From NCBI GenBank assembly GCA_964558665.1, contig CAZLFA010000083.1, positions 1-14,465 on the forward strand: a stretch of DNA of 14,465 bases, written 5' to 3'. This DNA is from CAZLFA01 sp964558665. GTDB lineage: Bacteria; Desulfobacterota; Syntrophia; Syntrophales; PHBD01. Made by a program: the position numbers and the translations under genes. Numbering within the stretch: position 1 is the stretch's first letter; each line of letters starts with the position of its first letter. The notes beneath the pieces are model-generated. The model made no database searches and was not told the origin of the DNA. It saw only the letters and a list, made by a program, of their open reading frames with translations. Shown here piece by piece: positions 6,969-14,350 of the stretch.

Positions 6969-7004
6969 CTATTTGGTCATATAGCCAAGCACTTTTTTTG
7001 TCAA
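6969..7004 (-). promoter_or_regulatory. arsR-tauE promoter with overlapping dyad operator
   Basis: On the minus strand TTGACA (6999-7004) and TATGAC (6976-6981) are 17 nt apart, giving a short leader of roughly 16 nt that holds the GGAG ribosome-binding site. A 16-bp imperfect dyad, CTATTTGGTCATATAG (6969-6984, 12 of 16 positions symmetric), covers the -10 and the likely start of transcription. That is a typical place for an ArsR-family operator. Confidence 0.65.
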
Positions 7005-7358
7005 GATATTTCCTAGCTGGACAGAAGGTATTCTTAAGTTAGTTGTATTCCTTCAGATAACTTCTTTTGTAAATTTGCAATGGTAATCGATAGACTCTTG
7101 TTATTTCATTCCTATTTATTTGTAGGTGGCCGCAATAAGCATTGCCGTCTATAATTGCTCTTACCCAAGTTGATCAGTACGGAGTGTAAGCAGGCAAGTC
7201 CGGAACAAGACCCTACAGTCAAACCCTATAAATTTAATCTGCCAACAGTTTCCGTTTCAACCTCAGAATGCACAAAAGAGGACCTTTTCGCAGAGAAGAT
7301 TTCCAACCTTTTTTGCAAACAACAAGGCATTACTTATCATACAATATTCCCCCTTGTT
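7005..7358. other. Intergenic region between arsR promoter and nifJ end
   Basis: No supported gene. A plus-strand open frame (7155-7451) has no ribosome-binding site and runs into the antisense of nifJ, so I reject it. An inverted repeat AACAAGG (7321-7327) / CCTTGTT (7352-7358) abuts the nifJ stop. It has a 24-nt loop and no following T-run on the minus strand, so it is at best a weak termination or stability hairpin. Confidence 0.3.
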
Positions 7359-10300
7359 CTATATACCGGCGATCTGTTTGTAAATCCCGAATCTTTCCAT
7401 AGCTTCTTCTTCGGCTGTTCTATAAAGCTTATCCGCTTCAGCCGGGAATAGCCTCTTCAAGCTCGAATAACGGATTTCGCCTTTTATAAACTCTTGGAAA
7501 TCGCCTTTGATGGTTGAAGAATCCAGTTGAAACGGATTCCTGCCTTCGGCGGCAAGCAGGGGATTATAGCGGTATAACGGCCAGTATCCTGCTTCAACAG
7601 CTTTCTTCTCCTCGTGCTGGCTTCTTCCCATATCGATGCCGTGATTGATGCATGGCGAATAGGCAATAATCAATGACGGTCCGGGATAGCTCTCCGCCTC
7701 GACAAGGGCTTTGAGGAACTGGTTCTTGTCCGCTCCCATGGCAACCGAGGCGACATACACGTATCCGTATATCATGGCCATGCGGCCAAGGTCTTTTTTT
7801 CGTACCGGCTTTCCCCTGGCCGCAAATTTTGCAACCGCTGCAATAGGCGTGGCCTTGGAAGCCTGGCCTCCCGTGTTGGAATATACTTCGGTATCCAATA
7901 CCAGGATGTTGATATCATGGTTCTGGGCGATCACATGATCCAGCCCGCCATAACCTATGTCATAAGCCCAGCCGTCCCCGCCTATAGCCCAGATCGATTT
8001 TTTGACGATCAGATCTTTCAATCTGAGAATACAGTTCAGAATATCCTTGAGTGATCCGCTCGTTTTAATCAGCTCTTTTGAAACCGCTTCTTCGATTTTA
8101 AACCGGAGTCCCATGGTCTTTTCGGGATCGTTCACGCTGTCCAGCCACAATTCAAGAAAACCTTTTAGTTCCGGTGAAATATCCTGCTCGATGGCCGCTC
8201 TGACGCTGATGGCAAGCTTTTCACGTCTCATGGCTATTCCCATCTCAATTCCAAGGGCGAATTCAGCATTGTCTTCGAACAGAGAATTGGCCCATGCCGG
8301 CCCGTGTCCCTTCTCGTTGACGGTGTAAGGGCAAACCGGGACCGACGCCCCGTAAATCGAGGAGCATCCCGTAGCATTGCCGATTATCATCCTGTCGCCG
8401 AAGATCTGCGTAATCACTTTTATATAGGGAGTCTCACCGCATCCCGGGCAGGCACCGGAGAATTCAAAAAGCGGCGGGCAGAACTGGCTGCCCTTCACTG
8501 TGGTTTTCGGCATGAGGTTATCCCTGACCGGGACAGTCAGTGAAAATTTATGATTAGGCACCTGCTTCCCGCTCTGGCTGTTCAGCCGCTTCATTACCAG
8601 CGACTTTTCCTTCGACGGGCATATGTCCGCGCAGTTGCCGCATCCTACACAGTCCAGCGGGCTTACCTGTATCCTAAATTTAAGACCTTTAAGTTCCTTG
8701 CCCCGCGCTTCCAGGGTTGTAAAATCCATCGGCGCTTTTGCAAGATCTTCATCCGACGCCAGCACCGGCCTTATTGCCGCGTGAGGGCAGACAAAAGAGC
8801 ATTGATTGCATTGTATGCAGTTCTCGGGTATCCACTCCGGCACATTTATGGCAACCCCACGCTTTTCATGCTGCGAAGTCGCTGTCGGGAAAATGCCGTC
8901 AGGAGGAAGCGCGCTCACAGGCACCTCATCCCCCTTCTGAAGTATCATCGGGATCATTACCTTTGTTTCAAATTCGGAGGTATTCGCCGCTTCATATTCA
9001 TTGCGACCTGATTTTGCCCATGATGCAGGCACCTTGATAACATCGATTGCGCACAGCGCCTGGTCAACGGCGCTGATGTTCATATCGACTATCCTGTCAC
9101 CTTTTTTGCAGTATGTTTTTCTTATAGCTTCCTTGAGGAGATCTATAGCCTGATCCGGCGGTATCACATTCGCAATCTTGAAGAATACGGCCTGCATTAT
9201 CATGTTGATTCTTCTGCCGAGGCCGACTTTTTCCGCGATGCCTACCGCATCGATATTATAAAAATTCAGATGCTTTTCCGCGATTATTCTTTTCAGGTTG
9301 CTGGGAAGCTCCTTTTCCATTTCCTCAACCGTCCACGGGGAGTTCAGCACGAAATTCCCGCCTTCAACGATGCCTTCAAGCAGGTCAAACTGGGTGACAT
9401 AAGCCGGAACATGGCAGGCAATGAAATCGGCGTGCTTGATAAGATAATGCGACAGAATCCTGTTCGGAGAAAAGCGGAGATGCGAAACGGTAACACCGCC
9501 TGATTTTTTCGCATCATAAGCAAAATATGCCTGCGTGAACATATCTGTATTTTCGCCTATTATCTTTATTGCCTCCTTGTTCGCGCCTACAGTTCCGTCT
9601 GCGCCTATACCCCAGAATTTGCACTGCGTTGTTCCCGGAGGGGTTGCCGAAAATTCTTCGCCTACCTCAAGCGATGAATTGCTGACATCGTCGTTGATGC
9701 CGACCGTAAAGGACCTCTTGGGCTCCCATTGCTCAAGATTGTCATAAACGGCCTTAACCATGGCGGGAGAGAAATCCTTGCTGCCCAGTCCATATCTTCC
9801 TCCCACCACAAGCTGCCCGAAGCCCCCTTCATTGATGGCCGTACTGACATCCTGATATAAAGGCTCGCCAATGGTCAGAGGGGTTTTGACTCTGTCCAGA
9901 ACCGCTATTTTTTTTACCGATTTCGGCAGGACTTTGAAAAAATGTTCTCTGGAGAAGGGGAGGTACAGCCGCACTTTGATAAGACCGAGACGGGCTCCCT
10001 TTGCATTCAGGTAATCTATGGTGCCTTCAATTACATCGCAGCTCGATCCCATGGATACAATAATTTTATCAGCCTCGGAATGTCCCACGTAATCGAAGAG
10101 ATGGTATGGTCTCCCGGTCAATTGGCTGACTTTTCTCATTTCTCCCTCTACAATTGCCGGCAGTTTTGCAAAATAAGGGGAACATGCCTCGCGATTTTGA
10201 AAATAGATATCGGATATCTGTGATGTGCCTCGCATCTGCGGATGTTCCGGGTTCATGGATCTTGCCCGGAAACGTTCAATCGCATACCAGTCTATGAGTT

Positions 10301-10877
10301 TAGCCATATCGGTGTAATCTATCAGTTCCACCTTTTGAACCACCATGGAAGTCCTGAATCCGTCAAAGCAGTGCACAAAAGGAAGGCTGGCCTTTATGCT
10401 CGCAAGATGCGCTACAAGGCCGATATCCATGACCTCCTGGGGAGATGCCGATGCGAGCAGAGAGAATCCGGTCTGCCTGACGGCGTTGATATCCGAATGA
10501 TCACCGAAAATACACAGTGCATGTCCGGCAATGGACCTTGCCGCTACATGAAAGACGGCCGGCAGCAGTTCTCCCGCAATTTTATACATATCGGGAATCA
10601 TAAGCAGAAGCCCTTGAGAAGCGGTAAAGGTCGTGGAAAGCGCTCCCGCCGCCAGGGCTCCGTGAACCGCGGCAGCCGCTCCTGCTTCCGACTGCATTTC
10701 TATTAAATCCGGCACCTGGCCGAACAGATTTCTTTTACCGCGCGCAGCCCATTCACTGCAGTACTCTCCGATGGTACTGGAAGGCGTAATCGGGTATATT
10801 GCCGCAACCTCACTCATTGCATACGCGACATGCGCCGCTATTTCATTGCCTTCCAGTGTTTTATGATATCCTGGCAT
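7359..10877 (-). CDS. nifJ: Pyruvate:ferredoxin (flavodoxin) oxidoreductase
   Basis: A single-chain PFOR of 1172 residues: pyruvate + CoA + oxidised ferredoxin to acetyl-CoA + CO2 + reduced ferredoxin. It is cytoplasmic and oxygen-sensitive, and reversible in some anaerobes. Domains in order: TPP-pyrimidine domain with YPITPSS (28-34) and QSEAGAA (E64); transketolase-C-like and gamma domains (GLGADGTVGANK, SGGVTVSHLRF); EKR region; two 4Fe-4S motifs, CIQCNQCSFVCP (about 686-697) and CVGCGNCADICP (about 741-752); proximal-cluster cysteines in CPGCGET (about 809) and SPCINHG; and the TPP-binding GDGWAYDIGYGGLDHV (about 966) with EVYSNTGG (N1001). I chose ATG 10877 over 10913 because PFORs begin just before the KTLEGNE-type segment, AAGGA lies upstream, and T31 and E64 then match D. 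africanus numbering. The C-terminal oxygen-protecting extension of that enzyme is absent. It probably shares a transcript with the upstream 150-residue gene. Confidence 0.97.
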   Translation of the reverse strand: MPGYHKTLEGNEIAAHVAYAMSEVAAIYPITPSSTIGEYCSEWAARGKRNLFGQVPDLIEMQSEAGAAAAVHGALAAGALSTTFTASQGLLLMIPDMYKIAGELLPAVFHVAARSIAGHALCIFGDHSDINAVRQTGFSLLASASPQEVMDIGLVAHLASIKASLPFVHCFDGFRTSMVVQKVELIDYTDMAKLIDWYAIERFRARSMNPEHPQMRGTSQISDIYFQNREACSPYFAKLPAIVEGEMRKVSQLTGRPYHLFDYVGHSEADKIIVSMGSSCDVIEGTIDYLNAKGARLGLIKVRLYLPFSREHFFKVLPKSVKKIAVLDRVKTPLTIGEPLYQDVSTAINEGGFGQLVVGGRYGLGSKDFSPAMVKAVYDNLEQWEPKRSFTVGINDDVSNSSLEVGEEFSATPPGTTQCKFWGIGADGTVGANKEAIKIIGENTDMFTQAYFAYDAKKSGGVTVSHLRFSPNRILSHYLIKHADFIACHVPAYVTQFDLLEGIVEGGNFVLNSPWTVEEMEKELPSNLKRIIAEKHLNFYNIDAVGIAEKVGLGRRINMIMQAVFFKIANVIPPDQAIDLLKEAIRKTYCKKGDRIVDMNISAVDQALCAIDVIKVPASWAKSGRNEYEAANTSEFETKVMIPMILQKGDEVPVSALPPDGIFPTATSQHEKRGVAINVPEWIPENCIQCNQCSFVCPHAAIRPVLASDEDLAKAPMDFTTLEARGKELKGLKFRIQVSPLDCVGCGNCADICPSKEKSLVMKRLNSQSGKQVPNHKFSLTVPVRDNLMPKTTVKGSQFCPPLFEFSGACPGCGETPYIKVITQIFGDRMIIGNATGCSSIYGASVPVCPYTVNEKGHGPAWANSLFEDNAEFALGIEMGIAMRREKLAISVRAAIEQDISPELKGFLELWLDSVNDPEKTMGLRFKIEEAVSKELIKTSGSLKDILNCILRLKDLIVKKSIWAIGGDGWAYDIGYGGLDHVIAQNHDINILVLDTEVYSNTGGQASKATPIAAVAKFAARGKPVRKKDLGRMAMIYGYVYVASVAMGADKNQFLKALVEAESYPGPSLIIAYSPCINHGIDMGRSQHEEKKAVEAGYWPLYRYNPLLAAEGRNPFQLDSSTIKGDFQEFIKGEIRYSSLKRLFPAEADKLYRTAEEEAMERFGIYKQIAGI

Positions 10878-10963
10878 ACTTTTCCAATTCCTTATAAATA
10901 TTCTTTGCTGCATATGTCTGTTGTGTAATTTGAATGAATATTATTTCCCCCGACTTATTGAAT

Positions 10964-11416
10964 TTATGCATGTCCAAATGCTTCCATTTCTTCCAGTTCC
11001 TTTTGGCGGATATTGTTAAGCTTGCTCCTTTGATTTATGCGGTTCCTGAACAACTCCATCATGAGCAGCATCTTTAAAACCATCGTCAAGCGAATGATAA
11101 ACATTGTGGACTGTTCCTGCTCCGCAGTTTGCTTGTCGAGCTTCAACATGTCATATATCTTAACAACAGCCGGATTGATTCTATTGTGGATGTCAATTTG
11201 CTGCTTCGTTATGCACCCCTTTTCACTTAATCCGCAAACGGAATGAATGATGTAGTCCGCGTCCTTGTCCAGCAATTCCAGCCTGGGTTCGTCAAAGATC
11301 TGCATCAAGGCGTTTTCGCTCTCCTTCAGTATTGCGCGGGTAGTGGACATCATATCCTGCGGCCCTGCAATTCCGACTCTGCTTTTTTTGGAAAATAGCT
11401 CTCGTATTCTTTTCAT
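10964..11416 (-). CDS. Unrecognised 150-residue protein upstream of nifJ
   Basis: I do not recognise a family. The protein looks almost wholly helical. It has a basic N-terminus (MKRIRELFSKKSR), a middle with two cysteines (HSVCGLSEKGC), and an unusual methionine-rich hydrophobic helix near the C-terminus (MFIIRLTMVLKMLLMMELF) followed by a charged tail (RQKELEEMEAFGHA). The hydrophobic helix is flanked by charges and could be amphipathic or membrane-associated; there is no signal peptide. ATG 11416 has a good ribosome-binding site (GGAGA about 9 nt upstream), which supports a real gene. It ends 86 nt before the nifJ ATG on the same strand with no terminator between, so co-transcription is likely. 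A role linked to PFOR is inferred only from position. Confidence 0.7.
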   Translation of the reverse strand: MKRIRELFSKKSRVGIAGPQDMMSTTRAILKESENALMQIFDEPRLELLDKDADYIIHSVCGLSEKGCITKQQIDIHNRINPAVVKIYDMLKLDKQTAEQEQSTMFIIRLTMVLKMLLMMELFRNRINQRSKLNNIRQKELEEMEAFGHA

Positions 11417-11444
11417 GCTTTATCTCTCCAACTTTACTGGGGGC

Positions 11445-11486
11445 GGGAAGGCCGAAGGAGGAAATATTGTTTCCTTTGGCCTTCCC
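11445..11486. repeat. Long imperfect inverted repeat (hairpin) in the leader of the 150-residue gene-nifJ unit
   Basis: The arms GGGAAGGCC (11445-11453) and GGCCTTCCC (11478-11486) are perfect, and extend inward past one mismatch through AAGGA / TCCTT. That makes about 15 paired positions around a 12-nt loop. It lies some 29-70 nt upstream of the start codon at 11416. There is no T-run on either strand, so it is not a standard terminator; a leader structure or protein-binding site is more likely. Confidence 0.7.
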
Positions 11487-11539
11487 TGAAAAGAGGACTC
11501 CGCTTCTTTCATGCGGCTTCTCCAAAAGCATTAATGCCT

Positions 11540-11555
11540 CATTATCCTGATAATG
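11540..11555. repeat. Short inverted repeat CATTATC-CT-GATAATG
   Basis: Perfect 7-bp arms around 2 bases, a few bases after a separate 10-bp palindrome GCATTAATGC (11529-11538). The size and symmetry suit a dimeric regulator's operator in the region that must carry the promoter of the hypothetical-nifJ unit. No regulator can be assigned from the sequence. Confidence 0.45.
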
Positions 11556-11623
11556 CTGTATGCAGACGTGCGGGTTGCTTGATGTGAAAGATACTCCGGA
11601 AACTCAAGAGGGGATAAACACGT

Positions 11624-11657
11624 CGCAGCAATGTGTCTTACAACTTATAATGCTGCG
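11624..11657. repeat. Inverted repeat CGCAGCA ... TGCTGCG
   Basis: Perfect 7-bp arms at 11624-11630 and 11651-11657, separated by 20 nt, between the PAS-LuxR gene and the hypothetical-nifJ unit. No T-run follows on the minus strand. It could be an operator pair or a weak hairpin. Confidence 0.35.
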
Positions 11658-11683
11658 GCAAGGATGACCATATTATATTATTT

Positions 11684-11708
11684 TTACATTATATTATGGA
11701 TAATGTAA
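11684..11708. repeat. Hairpin just after the PAS-LuxR stop
   Basis: TTACATTAT (11684-11692) and ATAATGTAA (11700-11708) form a perfect 9-bp stem with a 7-nt loop, beginning 2 nt beyond the PAS-LuxR stop codon. It is AT-rich. The T-run lies on the plus-strand side (TTTTATG), so for the minus-strand gene it is not a canonical intrinsic terminator, although it may still limit transcription or protect the 3' end. Confidence 0.45.
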
Positions 11709-11710
11709 TT

Positions 11711-12970
11711 TTATGCCATTTTAGATAAGAATGATAACAGGTTATGCTGCTTAGATATATTAAGCTTTTGTCTGATGCGAAACCTGTGCGCATTGATGGC
11801 ACTCTCCGATATATTCAGCAAAGCAGCGATCTCTTTGCTTGTTTTTTCTTCCTTGATGAGAGTGGCGATTTTGATTTCTCTATTGGTCAGATTGAAATAT
11901 TTGGCAGAAAGTTTTTGGATAAACGGAGAACATACCGTTTTGAGGTTTGTTTCGAGGATTTCGACATTGGCAATGGCTTTTCTGCCTTTCAGGGCCCGCT
12001 TGACCTCTTCCAACTGCGGCAGGACAAGCATCTTGATGTTTGTGGTTATTCTGTTTTCAAGTTCATTTTTGTCATTTTCCCTCTGCTTCAGCAAAACCCT
12101 CAACGCGGCATTGAGATCCTCAAGTTCGGCGGTTTTTTTTTCAAGTTCAACTCCCTTCTTTTTTATTACGTCTTCAGCCAGTTTGCGATCGGTGATATCA
12201 CGGATCGATTCTATAGCCCCTATGATATTTCCCGCGCTGTCATAGAGGGGACTCGCCTTCCCCCAGAGAAAAGCCTTCCTGCCCTTCAAACAGGGAACCC
12301 AGTTTTCAACGATGAGAAGGTCCTTTTGCCTTTCAAGTATTGCAAGATACCCTCTCTCAAGTTTCCTGTCATGCTTCAGAACCAGATCGATCATAATCGG
12401 TCTTCTGGTGCCGTAAAACGGCAAAGAGTACTCATACTTTCCCTTGCCGAGAATATCCGCTGCCTTAACACCCGTCATTTCTTCTATTGCCCGATTCCAG
12501 GCGATAACTGTACCCTGAAGATCGATGACAAATGTTGCATCGGGAAGAAAATCTATGATATCCGCCAGGCGCCTCCTGGATTCTTTCAGTTCATCCGCCG
12601 CCTTCTTGCTCTCGGTAACGTCATAAAGGAAGGAAAGCACGACCCTTTCTTTATTCAGTTTAATAATCTGGCATGACCACAGGATTTCTTTAATTATTCC
12701 TGATTTAGTTCGAAGTCGAATCTGTTTGTCATAAATCACCTCCTGACTGCTTAACTTTAATAAAGTCGCTGCCCTTTCTTCAGGATTTATCCATAGAGAC
12801 AGTTCAGTTACGGTATGGCCGATAATCTCTTCGCGGCTATAGCCAAGAAGCCGCAGCCCGCTGTCGCTTGCTTCTATATATATTCCGTCAACAACCGTAC
12901 TAATAAAGACCGGAGCCGGGCTGGATCTAAATGCTTTATAGAATTGTTCTTTGCTTATTGATGGCCGCAT
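11711..12970 (-). CDS. PAS-PAS-LuxR-type transcriptional regulator
   Basis: A one-component cytoplasmic sensor-regulator of 419 residues from the start chosen here. PAS domain 1 is at about 8-125 (FYKAFRSSPAPVFIS to LSFLYDVTESKKA). PAS domain 2 is at about 132-265 (IIDFLPDATFVIDLQGTVIAWNR-type core to ESIRDITDRKLAE). A coiled-coil linker at about 267-320 (KKKGVELEKKTAELEDLNAAL) follows. A LuxR/GerE helix-turn-helix at about 356-419 (NLTNREIKIATLIKEEKTSK, then SESAINAHRFRIRQKLN) ends the protein. There is no histidine-kinase or sigma-54 ATPase module, and the PAS ligand is unknown. The longest frame starts at GTG 13093 without a ribosome-binding site. ATG 12970 has a strong AAGGAGGT 10 nt upstream and sits just ahead of PAS1, so I prefer it. 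The gene is upstream of, and may control, the hypothetical-nifJ unit (inference). Confidence 0.9.
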   Translation of the reverse strand: MRPSISKEQFYKAFRSSPAPVFISTVVDGIYIEASDSGLRLLGYSREEIIGHTVTELSLWINPEERAATLLKLSSQEVIYDKQIRLRTKSGIIKEILWSCQIIKLNKERVVLSFLYDVTESKKAADELKESRRRLADIIDFLPDATFVIDLQGTVIAWNRAIEEMTGVKAADILGKGKYEYSLPFYGTRRPIMIDLVLKHDRKLERGYLAILERQKDLLIVENWVPCLKGRKAFLWGKASPLYDSAGNIIGAIESIRDITDRKLAEDVIKKKGVELEKKTAELEDLNAALRVLLKQRENDKNELENRITTNIKMLVLPQLEEVKRALKGRKAIANVEILETNLKTVCSPFIQKLSAKYFNLTNREIKIATLIKEEKTSKEIAALLNISESAINAHRFRIRQKLNISKQHNLLSFLSKMA

Positions 12971-12980
12971 CGCCACCGCA

Positions 12981-12988
12981 ACCTCCTT
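12981..12988 (-). promoter_or_regulatory. Strong Shine-Dalgarno that decides the PAS-LuxR start
   Basis: On the minus strand this reads AAGGAGGT, 10 nt before ATG 12970 (4 nt before an in-frame GTG at 12976). It lies inside the longest open frame, whose own GTG at 13093 has no such signal. It therefore argues for the shorter 419-residue product. Confidence 0.65.
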
Positions 12989-13193
12989 CACAAAATAATC
13001 ATCGTTCTTCTTAGTCTCCACCCGGAAACTCCGGATGATGTCAAGTTTCCGGATAATAATATCGTAAAGCCTGCGCAAGGGGTTTGCAAGCACTGAATCA
13101 AATTATTTATGCTGCATGATACTCCTGATAAGAATTAAAGAAATGCAGGCTTTGGCGACTTCCGATATACAGAGAATCCCTGACCGGGCCTTT

Positions 13194-13733
13194 TCACTTT
13201 CCCTGTGCGGTGAGGCGGGCTGCATCCTCCGCCTGCTGCCTTTTTTTCCTGGCAATGCGCCGCAGTATTTTCACCCGCAGGCTCCATCGGGAAGGCTTGC
13301 GGACACTGCCGTGCAGGTTCCTTTCCGCCTTGTCAAAAGCGTCTTCCAAAAGGGCATCGTGGAGCGGTTCAATCAGCATCTTCCACATAAACCAGGTCTT
13401 GAAATCGCCGTCGGCATCTATTATATGGCGCAGAATGACGTGGTTATTGCGGGGGACGACCTCGAAGTAGTGCCTCCCGTCGAATCCGGCAGTCAGGCCT
13501 GTGCCATCGAACCGGAAGATCACCCGGCGGCCGGGCTTGTACTCTTCAACCCTGTAGCGGACAAAACCGTGCCCGCCCGAGGCCCCCATCTTGACTGCCG
13601 CATCCAGGATCATGGGCGGCCAGTTCTCCCGCGGCCAGAGCTTGTCGTCATGACTGGAGATCGTATCGAGTATTCGCCCCACTGAATCAGGGCTCGCTGA
13701 GAAATTCCTTTCACGATGGCTTACGATTTTCAT
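13194..13733 (-). CDS. SRPBCC (START/Bet v1-like) superfamily protein
   Basis: A 179-residue protein with the SRPBCC pattern: an N-terminal strand (KIVSHRERNFSASPDSVGRIL), a beta-sheet region with GHGFVRYRVEEYKPGRRVIFRFD and GRHYFEVVPRNNHVILRHIIDAD, and the long C-terminal helix that closes the hydrophobic pocket (EPLHDALLEDAFDKAERNL). A very basic tail follows (SLRVKILRRIARKKRQQAED). The fold binds hydrophobic small molecules or lipids; no catalytic residue identifies a reaction. ATG 13733 overlaps the TGA of the upstream TetR gene by 4 bp (ATGA), so the two are translationally coupled. The SRPBCC protein may handle the ligand the TetR protein senses (inference). Base composition of this pair is visibly richer in G+C than the genes to its left. 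Confidence 0.8.
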   Translation of the reverse strand: MKIVSHRERNFSASPDSVGRILDTISSHDDKLWPRENWPPMILDAAVKMGASGGHGFVRYRVEEYKPGRRVIFRFDGTGLTAGFDGRHYFEVVPRNNHVILRHIIDADGDFKTWFMWKMLIEPLHDALLEDAFDKAERNLHGSVRKPSRWSLRVKILRRIARKKRQQAEDAARLTAQGK

Positions 13734-14311
13734 TTTTCCCTCCCCATAATGATTGAATAGGTTTGCTGTATATAGTCGTCTATATCTTTGGGCGGTTTCC
13801 TGCCCTGCCTGATGTGACGGACGACAGCCCCATACGGAACGTCGATCAGTGCAAAGACTGTCCGATCAATTTCTTTCCGGCCGGCTCTGCCGAAGGTCCT
13901 GGTCGTGAAGCCGGCAATGCCGGCTTCCAGGCTGCGTTTGGCGGTGAGTGCTTTTGCCTTCAATTCCTCCGGCCATTCTCCTGCCACCATCTCTTCCCGC
14001 CGGTAGAGAAGGATAATCCGGGCCTCGGCGGGATGCTTGCGCACCCAGCGCGGTGTGTGAAGGGCCGCCTCCAGTCCCTCACCCTTTTCCAGAAGCTGAA
14101 GGAATTCCTCCTGGAAGGAGGAGACAACCTTCAGGCAGACCTCGGCCAACAGGATGTCCCGCGACAGGAAACGATGATAAACAGAACCAATCGGTGCGCC
14201 GATCTCCCCGGCGACAGCCGCGATCGTTACAGCGGCAGGACCCTGACCGGCGGCGATTCTCAAGGCTGCATCCACAAATTGATCATTGGTAAAGTGAGCA
14301 TTTCTTCCCAT
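13730..14311 (-). CDS. TetR-family transcriptional regulator
   Basis: A 193-residue TetR-type repressor. The N-terminal DNA-binding domain is at about 8-52 (FVDAALRIAAGQGPAAVTIA, then AAVAGEIGAPIGSVYHRFLSRD, with the usual GSVYHRF recognition helix), followed by an all-helical ligand and dimerisation domain. The probable ligand is a small hydrophobic molecule but cannot be named. It is the first gene of a two-gene unit with the SRPBCC gene (4-bp overlap). ATG 14311 has no Shine-Dalgarno, no alternative start lies before the helix-turn-helix, and the predicted transcription start is only a few bases upstream, so the mRNA may be leaderless. Autoregulation is likely, because a perfect inverted repeat covers the promoter spacer and -10. 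Confidence 0.92.
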   Translation of the reverse strand: MGRNAHFTNDQFVDAALRIAAGQGPAAVTIAAVAGEIGAPIGSVYHRFLSRDILLAEVCLKVVSSFQEEFLQLLEKGEGLEAALHTPRWVRKHPAEARIILLYRREEMVAGEWPEELKAKALTAKRSLEAGIAGFTTRTFGRAGRKEIDRTVFALIDVPYGAVVRHIRQGRKPPKDIDDYIQQTYSIIMGREK

Positions 14312-14321
14312 AAGTGGCGTT

Positions 14322-14350
14322 ATATTAGAATATAGATTCTAATATGTCAA
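14322..14350 (-). promoter_or_regulatory. tetR promoter with embedded perfect inverted-repeat operator
   Basis: On the minus strand TTGACA (14345-14350) and TAATAT (14322-14327) are exactly 17 nt apart. The spacer and -10 are filled by a perfect inverted repeat with 10-bp arms, ATATTAGAAT (14322-14331) and ATTCTAATAT (14336-14345), around 4 bases. This is the classical layout of a TetR-family autoregulatory operator. The expected transcription start, at about 14315, lies only about 4 nt before the ATG. Confidence 0.85.

Noticed and set aside
7240..7265. TTTCCGTTTC as part of the missing transposon repeat
   Set aside because: It matches about 10 inner bases of the repeat, but the flanking CTTAGCG-type and GACCCC-type ends are absent, so it is probably chance.
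7155..7451. Plus-strand open frame between arsR and nifJ
   Set aside because: There is no ribosome-binding site, its last third is antisense to the nifJ 3' end, and no motif is seen.
8550..9011. Plus-strand open frame of about 153 codons inside nifJ
   Set aside because: It is antisense to the 4Fe-4S region of nifJ. The encoded peptide has no recognisable features.
11445..11486. The long hairpin as a rho-independent terminator for the PAS-LuxR gene
   Set aside because: No T-run follows the stem on either strand, and it lies over 220 bp past the PAS-LuxR stop, close to the next gene's start.
11744..12676. Long plus-strand open frame of about 310 codons
   Set aside because: It is wholly antisense to the PAS-LuxR gene, whose domains are unmistakable. 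There is no ribosome-binding site and the composition mirrors the true gene.
13763..14335. Plus-strand open frame of about 190 codons antisense to tetR
   Set aside because: It runs opposite a clear TetR gene and covers its promoter and operator. No start signal is visible.
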